From positions 1 through 64,000 of the forward strand of contig NZ_JAUQOP010000027.1 of the NCBI RefSeq assembly GCF_030580855.1: a stretch of DNA of 64,000 nt. The letters are read 5' to 3'. This stretch comes from Pseudomonas citrullilanati. Lineage in GTDB: Bacteria > Pseudomonadota > Gammaproteobacteria > Pseudomonadales > Pseudomonadaceae. The position numbers and the translations under genes are program-made. Below are positions 25,410 through 35,409 of this stretch, piece after piece. How positions within the stretch are numbered: position 1 is the stretch's first letter; the number at the start of each line of letters is the position of its first letter. Below the pieces are notes generated by a model that was not told the DNA's origin, did no database searches, and worked only from the letters and a program-made list of their open reading frames with translations.

Positions 25410-25780
25410 TACAAGAACAATAACAAGCAATGCACAAGACAATAAAAATAAGACGAATCGACTCACGCACAATAAAAACAAGACGGCGAGAGGCGCAGCT
25501 AACTGATTCTTTTGGAGAGGCGTTGTATTTGGGGCTTGCCCCACAACCAGGCCGAGAACAATAAAAACTGTCTCAAGACAGGTGCCTGAACTGGTTGGAT
25601 CGATCGATCACTGCAACACAGCGACCAAAGCAATCCGTTTGCTCTTGACTCCCGATTGGGAGGGTCACGAAGGGAAACCTCGTGGCGCGGGGCACTCAAC
25701 AAAAACAAGAAGCCCGAAATCAATAATAAAAATAGAGCACGAAACTCATTCTGGGGGAGCTTAGGCTCCCCTTGTGGTTT
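25410..25780 (+). ncRNA. crcZ: CrcZ catabolite-repression control sRNA
   Basis: An approximately 370-base RNA with at least six A-rich motifs of the AAnAAnAA type (25413-25430, 25441-25452, 25471-25482, 25557-25567, 25698-25712, 25722-25734). These are the sites by which CrcZ binds the Hfq-Crc complex and relieves translational repression of catabolic genes. Position between cbrB and pcnB, the sigma-54 promoter and the end hairpin (GGGGAGC-TTAG-GCTCCCC, 25754-25771) all agree. No convincing coding frame lies here. Ends are estimated from the promoter and hairpin. Confidence 0.92.
25754..25780 (+). terminator. 3' hairpin of crcZ
   Basis: Stem GGGGAGC/GCTCCCC with TTAG loop followed by TTGTGGTTT, a weak T-tract. 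Confidence 0.65.
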
Positions 25781-25940
25781 CTGTCGTTCCGCCTATCCCG
25801 CAGCCTACAAGCCTGGCGCTTGGAGCTTGCAGCTCAAAACTCCAGTGTCCTACACCATCCCTCCACTAAATGCTAGAATCCCCGCCCATCATGCGGTCAT
25901 TCTTCGTTTTGGCCGAACATTCCTTCAAACAGTGCATCCC

Positions 25941-27341
25941 ATGCTGAAGAAGCTGTTCCAGTCATTCCGTTCTCCCTTGCGTCGTACGCAACACATTCGC
26001 AGCACGCCTGAAGTGCTCAATATCGGCCAGCATTCCTTGCAGAAGGCCCAGTTCAGCCGTTATGCGGTGAACATCGTCGAACGCTTGCAGAACGCCGGTT
26101 ACCAGGCGTACCTGGTCGGCGGCTGCGTGCGCGACATGCTGCTCAACATCACGCCCAAGGACTTCGACGTCGCCACCAGCGCCACGCCGGAACAGGTCCG
26201 GGCCGAATTTCGCAACGCACGGATCATTGGCCGGCGCTTCAAGCTGGTCCATATCCATTTCGGCCGCGAAATCATCGAGGTGGCGACGTTCCGCGCCAAT
26301 CACCCGCAAAACGATGAGGAAGAAGACAGCAACCAGTCTTCGCGCAACGAGAGCGGGCGCATCCTGCGCGATAACGTCTACGGCACGCTGGAAGAAGACG
26401 CGCAGCGCCGCGACTTCACCATCAACGCCCTTTACTACGACCCGGTCAGCGAGCGCATCCTCGATTACGCCAATGGCGTACATGACATCCGCAATCACCT
26501 GATTCGCTTGATCGGCGATCCGAAGCAGCGCTACCAGGAAGACCCGGTCCGCATGCTGCGGGCCGTGCGTTTCGCCGCCAAGTTGAATTTCGGCATCGAG
26601 AAACACAGCGCCGCGCCGATTCGCGACCTGGCGCCGATGCTGCGGGAGATTCCTTCGGCACGGCTGTTCGAGGAAGTGCTCAAATTGTTCCTGTCGGGCA
26701 ACGCCGCGGACACCTTCGAAATGCTGGTGGACCTGCAACTGTTCGACCCGCTGTTCCCGGCCAGTGCCGAGGCGCTGGAGCACAACCCGACCTACACGCA
26801 CACCCTGATCAGCGAAGCCCTGATCAACACCGACCTGCGCATCAAGCAGAACAAGCCGGTGACCCCGGCGTTCCTGTTCGCCGCCCTGCTCTGGCCGGCG
26901 CTGCCGGCACGGGTGCTGCGCCTGCAAGACCGCGGCATGCCGCCGATCCCGGCCATGCAGGAGGCGGCCCACGAGCTGATTGCCGAACAGTGCCAGCGCA
27001 TCGCGATTCCAAAACGCTTCACGATGCCGATCCGCGAGATCTGGGACATGCAGGAGCGCCTGCCACGGCGCAGCGGCAAACGCGCCGACCTGCTGCTGGA
27101 CAACCCACGCTTCCGGGCGGGCTACGACTTCCTGTTGCTGCGCGAAAGCGCCGGTGAGCAGACCGATGGCCTGGGCGATTGGTGGACCGATTACCAGGAC
27201 GCCAACGACAGCGAACGCCGCGAAATGATTCGCGAGCTCAGCGGCAAGGATGACGGCGCCAGCGGCCCGCGCAAGCGTCGTCGTACCGGCGGCGGTGCCA
27301 AGCGCAAGCGCGCCGGCGCTTCGAGCGAGTCAGGCGAGTAA
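25941..27341 (+). CDS. pcnB: Poly(A) polymerase I
   Basis: Adds 3' poly(A) tails that promote RNA decay. Class II nucleotidyltransferase head with LVGGCVRDMLL and the catalytic DFDV acidic pair (about 68-70), RNA-binding RRDFTINALYYD, and a basic C-terminal tail (KRRRTGGGAKRKRAG). The start at 25941 gives MLKKLFQSF and 466 residues; the long upstream in-frame stretch runs through crcZ and is not coding. An extended -10 (TGCTAGAAT, 25871-25879) lies 61 bases before the start. Confidence 0.95.
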   Translation: MLKKLFQSFRSPLRRTQHIRSTPEVLNIGQHSLQKAQFSRYAVNIVERLQNAGYQAYLVGGCVRDMLLNITPKDFDVATSATPEQVRAEFRNARIIGRRFKLVHIHFGREIIEVATFRANHPQNDEEEDSNQSSRNESGRILRDNVYGTLEEDAQRRDFTINALYYDPVSERILDYANGVHDIRNHLIRLIGDPKQRYQEDPVRMLRAVRFAAKLNFGIEKHSAAPIRDLAPMLREIPSARLFEEVLKLFLSGNAADTFEMLVDLQLFDPLFPASAEALEHNPTYTHTLISEALINTDLRIKQNKPVTPAFLFAALLWPALPARVLRLQDRGMPPIPAMQEAAHELIAEQCQRIAIPKRFTMPIREIWDMQERLPRRSGKRADLLLDNPRFRAGYDFLLLRESAGEQTDGLGDWWTDYQDANDSERREMIRELSGKDDGASGPRKRRRTGGGAKRKRAGASSESGE

Positions 27342-27344
27342 TCG

Positions 27345-27830
27345 ATGGAGCGCATCTACGTCGGCCTGGGCAGCAACCTGGCCCAACCCGCCGAGCAATT
27401 GCGCAGTGCCCTCCAGGCGCTGGCGCAATTGCCAGGCACACAACTGGCGGGAGTCTCGGCGTTTTATCAAAGCGACTCGCTGCTGCCTGGCCAGCCGCGC
27501 TACACCAATGCGGTGGCGGCGCTGGACAGTCGCCTGGCCCCGCTGGACCTGCTCGATGCCTTGCAAGCCATCGAAACCGGCCAAGGCCGCGAGCGCCTGG
27601 AACGCTGGGGCCCGCGTACCCTGGACCTGGATATCCTGCTGTTCGGTGACCGCCTGATCGACGAGCCTCGCCTCAAGGTCCCGCACTACCACATGCACGC
27701 CCGGGCGTTCGTCCTGTACCCGCTGGCGGAACTGGCACCCGCCGAGCTGCGCCTGGCCGATGGGCGCCTGCTCCGGGACCTGCTCGCCGCCTGCCCGTTC
27801 GCCGGCCTCGAACGCCTGCCCACTTTCTGA
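27345..27830 (+). CDS. folK: 2-amino-4-hydroxy-6-hydroxymethyldihydropteridine pyrophosphokinase
   Basis: Transfers pyrophosphate from ATP to hydroxymethyldihydropterin in folate synthesis. Shows the HPPK signature GPRTLDLDILLFGD with the metal-binding Asp pair, and GSNLAQP near the N-terminus; 161 residues. It begins three bases after the pcnB stop, so the two genes form one unit, as in many gamma-proteobacteria. Confidence 0.95.
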   Translation: MERIYVGLGSNLAQPAEQLRSALQALAQLPGTQLAGVSAFYQSDSLLPGQPRYTNAVAALDSRLAPLDLLDALQAIETGQGRERLERWGPRTLDLDILLFGDRLIDEPRLKVPHYHMHARAFVLYPLAELAPAELRLADGRLLRDLLAACPFAGLERLPTF

Positions 27831-28183
27831 CGAAGACCCTCCCTTGTGGGAGCGAGCCTGCTCGCGATAGCGGCGGGCCAGTCGATATAAATGTTGACTG
27901 ATAAACCGCTATCGCCAGCAGGCTCGCTCCCACAAGGTTCAGTGCCAGGCAACTTCCGATTTGGCTGAAACGCATCAGTAACCCCGGTAACACCCGGCGG
28001 TAACACATCCAATTGACTTCCCGGGTGCTCCTCACGACTATAGGCGTCCCATAGCCGCCAACGCGGCGTTTAAGGGCGCAATCCAGGCCTTACAAGCACC
28101 ACGCATAGAAGGTGCGCCTGTATAAATGACGAATCATGCGCGTTACTCGCAGTAGTTCACGAGCGCCTGAAGAGGACTTTTTC
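27831..28183. other. Intergenic region folK-panB
   Basis: The first 110 bases hold an inverted REP pair (27843-27938). The remaining 245 bases before panB show no gene and no clear promoter; TATAAAT at 28122-28128 is a possible -10 without a recognisable -35. Confidence 0.5.
27843..27938. repeat. REP pair (BIME) with GTGGGAGCGAGCCTGCTCGC units
   Basis: Two REP units in inverted orientation (27843-27874 and 27907-27938) around a 32-base spacer. Core GTGGGAGCGAGC with internal GAGCCTGCTCGC palindrome, the commonest intergenic repeat of fluorescent pseudomonads. Confidence 0.9.
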
Positions 28184-28984
28184 ATGCCAGCTATTACCCT
28201 GACCACGCTGCAAGGTCTCAAGCAAAAAGGTGAGAAAATCACCATGCTGACCTGCTATGACGCAACCTTCGCCCACGCCTGCAACGAAGCCGGTGTCGAA
28301 GTGCTGCTGGTGGGCGATTCCCTCGGCATGGTGCTGCAAGGTCACGACAGCACGCTGCCGGTGACCACCGCCGAGATGGCCTATCACGTGGCCGCCGTCA
28401 AACGCGGTAACACCGATGCATTGATCCTCGCCGACCTGCCGTTCATGGCCTACGCCACCCTCGAACAAACCATGACCAACAGCGCCCTGCTGATGCAGGC
28501 TGGCGCGCACATGGTCAAGATCGAAGGGGCCCTGTGGCTGGCGGACTCGATCCGGCTGCTGGCCGAACGTGGCATCCCGGTCTGCGCGCACTTGGGTTTG
28601 ACGCCGCAAGCGGTGAACATCCTCGGCGGCTATAAGGTCCAGGGCCGCAATGAAAACCAGGCCCGCCAGATGCGCGCCGACGCCATTGCCCTGGAACAGG
28701 CCGGTGCGGCGATGCTGCTGCTCGAGTGCGTGCCCAGCGAGCTGGCCGAAGAAATCACCCAGGCGGTGAAGATCCCGGTGATCGGGATCGGCGCCGGCAG
28801 CGCCACCGACGGCCAGGTGCTGGTGCTGCACGACATGCTCGGCTTGTCGCTCACCGGCCGCTCGCCCAAGTTCGTGAAGAACTTCATGGCCGGGCAAACC
28901 ACCATCCAGGCCGCCCTCGGCGCCTACGTCGCCGAAGTGAAGGGCGCCACCTTCCCGGGCGCCGAACACGGATTCTCTGCATGA
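28184..28984 (+). CDS. panB: 3-methyl-2-oxobutanoate hydroxymethyltransferase
   Basis: First committed step to pantothenate: adds a hydroxymethyl group from methylenetetrahydrofolate to ketoisovalerate, the product of the ilv pathway also encoded here. TIM barrel with metal-binding Asp residues in VLLVGDSLG and ILADLPFM and catalytic Glu in LLLECVPSEL; 266 residues. The start at 28184 follows AGAGGA; upstream extension lacks conservation. The stop overlaps panC (ATGA). Confidence 0.96.
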   Translation: MPAITLTTLQGLKQKGEKITMLTCYDATFAHACNEAGVEVLLVGDSLGMVLQGHDSTLPVTTAEMAYHVAAVKRGNTDALILADLPFMAYATLEQTMTNSALLMQAGAHMVKIEGALWLADSIRLLAERGIPVCAHLGLTPQAVNILGGYKVQGRNENQARQMRADAIALEQAGAAMLLLECVPSELAEEITQAVKIPVIGIGAGSATDGQVLVLHDMLGLSLTGRSPKFVKNFMAGQTTIQAALGAYVAEVKGATFPGAEHGFSA

Positions 28985-29841
28985 ACACCGTCAAGACCGT
29001 ACGCGAACTGCGCGCTGCCGTGGCCCGCGCCCGCAGCGAAGGCAAGCGCATCGCCTTCGTGCCGACCATGGGCAACCTGCACAGCGGCCACGTGGCGCTG
29101 GTGACCAAGGCCGGGCAGCGGGCCGACTTCGTGGTGGCGAGCATCTTCGTCAATCCGCTGCAGTTCGGCGCCGGCGAAGACCTGGACAAGTACCCGCGCA
29201 CCCTGGTCGCCGACCAGGAGAAACTGCTCCAGGCCGGTTGCCACCTGCTGTTCGCTCCCAGCGTCGAGGAAATGTACCCCGACGGCATGGCCGGGCAGAC
29301 CCGGGTCAGCGTGCCGCAATTGTCCGAAGGCCTGTGTGGCGCCAGTCGCCCCGGGCATTTCGAGGGCGTGGCGACGGTGGTCAGCAAGCTGTTCAACATG
29401 GTTCAGCCTGACATCGCGGTGTTTGGCCAGAAAGACTTCCAGCAACTGGCGGTGATCCGCGCACTGGTCCATGACTTGAACATGCCGATCCAGATCATCG
29501 GCGAACCCACCGTACGGGCCGACGATGGCCTGGCGCTGTCGTCGCGCAATGGCTTCCTCAGTCCCGAGCAACGCACCACCGCCCCGGTGGTTTATCGTGG
29601 CCTGAGCCAGATCGCCGAAGCCATCCGGCAGGGGCAACGCGATTACCCCGCGTTGATCGCCGGGCAGCTCCAGCAACTCGAAGCCGCCGGCTTGCGCCCT
29701 GACTACCTGGAAATCCGTCACGCCCGGACCTTGCGCCCGGCCACGCCGGAGGACCGGGACCTGGTGATCCTGGTGGCCGCCTTCCTCGGGACCACGCGGT
29801 TGATCGACAACCTGCACCTGGATCTCGACGCCCCCGCCTGA
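28981..29841 (+). CDS. panC: Pantothenate synthetase
   Basis: Joins pantoate and beta-alanine using ATP. Nucleotidyltransferase with HxGH motif (PTMGNLHSGH, residues 26-35) and the KMSKS-like region (LALSSRNGFLSPEQR) plus KDFQQLAVI; 286 residues. Overlaps panB by four bases. The aspartate decarboxylase gene panD, which I recall after panC in P. aeruginosa, is absent; a REP pair and pgi follow. Confidence 0.96.
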   Translation: MNTVKTVRELRAAVARARSEGKRIAFVPTMGNLHSGHVALVTKAGQRADFVVASIFVNPLQFGAGEDLDKYPRTLVADQEKLLQAGCHLLFAPSVEEMYPDGMAGQTRVSVPQLSEGLCGASRPGHFEGVATVVSKLFNMVQPDIAVFGQKDFQQLAVIRALVHDLNMPIQIIGEPTVRADDGLALSSRNGFLSPEQRTTAPVVYRGLSQIAEAIRQGQRDYPALIAGQLQQLEAAGLRPDYLEIRHARTLRPATPEDRDLVILVAAFLGTTRLIDNLHLDLDAPA

Positions 29842-30209
29842 CCCTGCGCAAACCCGGTAGGAAAAGACCTGTGGGAGCAAAGCTTGCTCGCGATAGCGAT
29901 CTGACAGTCGATCCAGATGTGAATGTGACGGCGGCGTTCGCGAGCTAGCTTTGCTCCCACAAGGCTTGCGCTCACCGTTGATCAGCAATGTCCCCTGCGC
30001 TTCCGTCTGTCGGACCGTGCCCGCCCCTGCTGTATAAAAAAGTACCGGGAAACTGTCTGACAAAGCCGAGACAGATCGCAACGCGAGGTTTACTGTAGTC
30101 GCCCTGCGTTTGGCGATCGTGTCGATGCAGGGTCCGGACGCCCGTCCCATGTCGCGCCGGAATTTTTAGTGTACAAAAGGTCGTTCAAGTAAAAAGGAAA
30201 CCCGCAGCG
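29842..30209. other. Intergenic region panC-pgi
   Basis: No gene in these 368 bases. A REP pair fills 29869-29962; the rest is the pgi upstream region, with GTGTACAAAAGG and a GTAAAAAGGAAA ribosome site near the pgi start. I saw no panD remnant. Confidence 0.6.
29869..29962. repeat. REP pair, GTGGGAGCAAAGCTTGCTCGC type
   Basis: Inverted units at 29869-29898 and 29936-29962. They belong to a variant REP with AAAGCTT in the loop; the right unit is slightly degenerate (AGCTAGCTTTGCTCCCAC). Confidence 0.88.
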
Positions 30210-31874
30210 ATGGCGTATTACCGAACCCCTCATGACGTGACCGCTCTGCCCGCCTGGCAAGCGCTGAATGACCACCGCAAAGCCATGCAGGATTTCAGCA
30301 TGCGCGAAGCGTTCAATGCCGATCCGCAGCGTTTCAACCAATTCACCCTGTCGAGCTGCGGCCTGTTTCTCGACTACTCGAAAAACCTGATCAACGCCCA
30401 GACCCGCGACCTGCTGGTAGGCCTGGCCAACGAAGTCGACCTCCAGGGCGCGATCAAGGCGCTGTTCGAAGGCGAGATCGTCAACTCGTCCGAAGGTCGC
30501 CCGGCCCTGCACACCGCCCTGCGCCGTCCAGTCGGCGACAAGCTGTCGGTCAACGGCGTCAACGTGATGCCCGAAGTGCACAAGGTGTTGAACCAGATCA
30601 CCGACCTGGTAGGCCGCATCCACGACGGCCTGTGGCGTGGCTACACCGAGAAGCCGATCACCGACGTGGTGAACATCGGCATCGGTGGCTCGTTCCTCGG
30701 CCCGCAACTGGTGTCCGAGGCCCTGCTGTCCTATACCCACAAGGGCGTGCGTTGCCACTACCTGGCAAACATCGACGGCAGCGAGTTCCATGAACTGACC
30801 ATGAAGCTGCGCGCCGAGACCACGTTGTTCATCGTCTCGTCGAAATCCTTCAGCACCCTCGAAACCCTGAAGAACGCCCAGGCCGCTCGCGCCTGGTACC
30901 TTGCCCAGGGTGGCTCCGAGGCCGAGCTGTATCGCCACTTCATCGCCGTTTCGAGCAACAACGCCGCCGCGGTGGCCTTCGGCATCCGCGAAGAGAACAT
31001 TTTCCCGATGTGGGACTGGGTGGGCGGGCGCTATTCGCTGTGGTCGGCCATCGGCCTGCCGATCGCCCTGGCCATCGGCATGTCGAACTTCAAGGAATTG
31101 CTCTCCGGGGCCTATTCCATGGACCAGCATTTCCAGAGCGCACCATTCGAACAGAACATGCCGGTGCTGCTGGCGCTGCTGGGGGTGTGGTACGGCAACT
31201 TCTGGGGCGCGCAAAGCCACGCGATCCTGCCGTACGACCATTACCTGCGCAACATCACCAAGCACTTGCAGCAACTGGACATGGAGTCCAACGGCAAGAG
31301 CGTGCGCCAGGACGGCACCCCCGTGTCCACCGACACCGGGCCGGTGATCTGGGGCGGCGTCGGCTGCAACGGCCAGCACGCCTATCACCAGTTGTTGCAC
31401 CAGGGCACGCAACTGATCCCGGCCGACTTCATCGTGCCGATCGTCAGCTTCAACCCGGTCGCCGACCACCACCAGTGGCTGTACGCCAACTGCCTGTCCC
31501 AGAGCCAGGCACTGATGCTGGGCAAGACCCGCGCCGAAGCCGAAGCCGAGCTGCGGGACAAGGGCGCGAGCGAAGAAGAAGTGCAGAAACTGGCGTCCCA
31601 CAAGGTGATCCCGGGCAACCGTCCGAGCAATACCCTGGTGGTCGAGCGCATCAGCCCACGGCGCCTGGGTGCGCTGGTGGCGTTGTATGAACACAAGGTG
31701 TTCGTGCAAAGCGTGGTCTGGGGCATCAACGCCTTCGACCAGTGGGGCGTGGAGCTGGGCAAGGAGCTGGGCAAGGGTGTCTACAACCGCCTGGTGGGCA
31801 GCGAAGAAACCCCGGCCGAAGACGCTTCGACCCAGGGCCTGATCAACTACTTCCGCGGGCGTCATCGCGGCTGA
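30210..31874 (+). CDS. pgi: Glucose-6-phosphate isomerase
   Basis: Interconverts glucose-6-phosphate and fructose-6-phosphate; in Pseudomonas it mainly serves gluconeogenesis and exopolysaccharide precursors because glycolysis runs through Entner-Doudoroff. Both family signatures are present: GIGGSFLGPQLVSEAL, GGRYSLWSAIGLPIAL and the C-terminal Lys motif VWGINAFDQWGVELGK. The 554 residues are normal. AAAGGAAA lies nine bases before the ATG. Confidence 0.97.
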   Translation: MAYYRTPHDVTALPAWQALNDHRKAMQDFSMREAFNADPQRFNQFTLSSCGLFLDYSKNLINAQTRDLLVGLANEVDLQGAIKALFEGEIVNSSEGRPALHTALRRPVGDKLSVNGVNVMPEVHKVLNQITDLVGRIHDGLWRGYTEKPITDVVNIGIGGSFLGPQLVSEALLSYTHKGVRCHYLANIDGSEFHELTMKLRAETTLFIVSSKSFSTLETLKNAQAARAWYLAQGGSEAELYRHFIAVSSNNAAAVAFGIREENIFPMWDWVGGRYSLWSAIGLPIALAIGMSNFKELLSGAYSMDQHFQSAPFEQNMPVLLALLGVWYGNFWGAQSHAILPYDHYLRNITKHLQQLDMESNGKSVRQDGTPVSTDTGPVIWGGVGCNGQHAYHQLLHQGTQLIPADFIVPIVSFNPVADHHQWLYANCLSQSQALMLGKTRAEAEAELRDKGASEEEVQKLASHKVIPGNRPSNTLVVERISPRRLGALVALYEHKVFVQSVVWGINAFDQWGVELGKELGKGVYNRLVGSEETPAEDASTQGLINYFRGRHRG

Positions 31875-31905
31875 TCGTACCCCGCTCCCACAGCTCAGCG
31901 CTGAA

Positions 31906-32029
31906 CCCTGTGGGAGCGCGCCTGGTGGGAGCAAAGCTTGCTCGCGATAGCGGTCTGATATCAACCTACCGTTGAATGTGACGACGTCGTCGCGAGCAAG
32001 CTTTGCTCCCACTAGGCTCGCTCCCACAG
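31906..32029. repeat. Nested REP inverted repeats
   Basis: An outer pair (CTGTGGGAGCG at 31908-31918 and CGCTCCCACAG at 32019-32029) encloses an inner pair of the other REP type (GTGGGAGCAAAGCTTGCTCGCGA near 31925-31947 and its reverse complement near 31990-32012). The arrangement looks like one REP pair inserted inside another. A further partial unit lies at 31881-31893. Confidence 0.85.
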
Positions 32030-32086
32030 TTGCTTTGTGCATGACTTGAACCCTCAGGCTACTCGGCGCATCTTTATGCTTGTCGC

Positions 32087-32100
32087 AAAAACAAGAATAA
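32087..32100 (+). promoter_or_regulatory. Hfq/Crc A-rich motif at the acs ribosome site
   Basis: AAAAACAAGAATAA runs straight into the ribosome binding sequence AAGGA (32099-32103) ten bases before the acs ATG. It fits the AAnAAnAA pattern bound by Hfq with Crc, which blocks ribosome access when preferred carbon sources are present. Confidence 0.7.
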
Positions 32101-32109
32101 GGATCCGTC

Positions 32110-34047
<1,938 letters not shown>

Positions 34048-34082
34048 GGCGGACAACTGGGTTCCCCCAGTGGCACCCAGCC

Positions 34083-34217
34083 CTGTGGCGAGGGGATTTA
34101 TCCCCGCCGGGCTGCGCAGCAGCCCTAAAGCCTGACACCTCACAGTGTCAGTCAGATTTCGCTTGCAGAACCAAGGACTGCCGAGCAGTCCAGCGGGGAT
34201 AAATCCCCTCGCCACAG
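34083..34217. repeat. Long inverted repeat with 24-base arms (second copy)
   Basis: Arms CTGTGGCGAGGGGATTTATC region (34083-34106) and exact reverse complement (34194-34217) around about 87 bases. Same family as the element at 19519-19640; the inner sequences differ but both contain the block GC-rich GCTGCGCAGC-like and end in the same palindrome. Confidence 0.85.
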
Positions 34218-34288
34218 TGCACCCACAGGGACCACGCCAGCCATAACTGCTAAACTCCCGCGCCTCATTTCTCTAAGGCGCGCCCGGC

Positions 34289-35305
34289 ATGGCTTCCTTG
34301 AATCTGGCGCTGCGCGCCGCCCTCGACCAGCGTCAGGACCTGCTCGGCCAGTTGCACCAGCAAGGCACCGACTGCTATCGCTTGTTCCACGGCAGCCAGG
34401 AAGGCGCGCCCGGCCTGACCGTCGACCGCTACGGCCCGCAACTGCTGGTGCAGAGCTTCCACCAGCCACTGGAGCGCGAGGCCCTGTTGCAACTCCATGG
34501 GATCGTCAACGAGCACCTGGGCCTGGACACCCTGCTGGTCTACAACGACCGCTCCGGCGGCAATTCGCGCATCGACCGCCAGGACCCCGTCTACCCGGCC
34601 GATGAAGCCGCCCTGCAAGACCTGGTCGGTCATGAGTGGGGCCTGAATTACCGCGTGCGCGGGCGCCATGCCGGGCAAGACCCCTTGCTGTTCCTCGACC
34701 TGCGCAACGCCCGCGGCTGGGTCAAGGCGCACAGCCGGGGCAAGCGCGTACTGAATCTGTTCGCCTATACCTGCGGCGTCGGCTTGAGCGCGGCCGCCGG
34801 TGGGGCCCGGGAAGTCTGCAACCTCGACTTCGCCGAAGGGAACCTGGCCGTGGGCCGTGAGAATGGCTTGCTCAACCCGACCTTGCCGCCCATGACGTTC
34901 GTGCAGTCGGATTACTTCCCGGCGATCCGCCAGCTGGCCGGCCTGCCCATCAGCCAGCGCCGCGGGCAGAAGCTGCCCAGCTATGTGCGCCTGGAACCAC
35001 GTCAGTACGACCTGGTGCTGCTCGATCCGCCCGCCTGGGCCAAGAGCGCCTTCGGTACGGTCGACCTGCTGCGTGATTACCAGAGCCTGCTGAAACCGGC
35101 GCTGCTGGCCACCGCCGAAGACGGCGTGCTGATCTGCTGCAACAACCTGGCGAAAGTGCCGATGGACGACTGGCGCGAGCAGGTGCTGCGCTGCGCGGAA
35201 AAGGCCGGCCGGCCGGTTCGGGAATGGAGCGTGCTGACGCCCGGCAGCGATTTCCCCTCGATGGACAACCAGCCGCCGCTCAAGACGTTGATCCTGCAGC
35301 TTTGA
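34289..35305 (+). CDS. Class I SAM-dependent methyltransferase, RlmI-like
   Basis: The 338-residue protein of the COG1092 group has an N-terminal EEHEE-type domain (about 40-110) and a Rossmann methyltransferase domain with motif I LNLFAYTCGVGLSA, and the catalytic-type LLDPPAWAKSAFG motif. Relatives methylate cytosine of 23S rRNA (RlmI makes m5C1962); the N-terminal PUA domain of E. coli RlmI seems lacking, so the target is uncertain. AAGG lies ten bases before the ATG. Confidence 0.85.
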   Translation: MASLNLALRAALDQRQDLLGQLHQQGTDCYRLFHGSQEGAPGLTVDRYGPQLLVQSFHQPLEREALLQLHGIVNEHLGLDTLLVYNDRSGGNSRIDRQDPVYPADEAALQDLVGHEWGLNYRVRGRHAGQDPLLFLDLRNARGWVKAHSRGKRVLNLFAYTCGVGLSAAAGGAREVCNLDFAEGNLAVGRENGLLNPTLPPMTFVQSDYFPAIRQLAGLPISQRRGQKLPSYVRLEPRQYDLVLLDPPAWAKSAFGTVDLLRDYQSLLKPALLATAEDGVLICCNNLAKVPMDDWREQVLRCAEKAGRPVREWSVLTPGSDFPSMDNQPPLKTLILQL

Positions 35306-35409
35306 ATTCGTCGCAATCCTACTGAAACAGCGGACAAATCTCATAAATCACAGTGGTTTCGGAACCGCAAACGCATGCCATACTCCAAGGCACTCCGAAT
35401 TCACATCAG

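Noticed and set aside
25656..25940. N-terminal extension of pcnB
   Set aside because: It would run through crcZ and the promoter region; PcnB similarity begins at 25941.
28730..28980. Plus-strand frame extending panC upstream through panB
   Set aside because: panC starts at the ATG overlapping the panB stop; the extension is an out-of-frame reading of panB.
27843..32029. Repeated GTGGGAGC units as a CRISPR array
   Set aside because: Units are inverted palindromic pairs scattered between genes, without regular direct repeats and spacers; they are REP elements.
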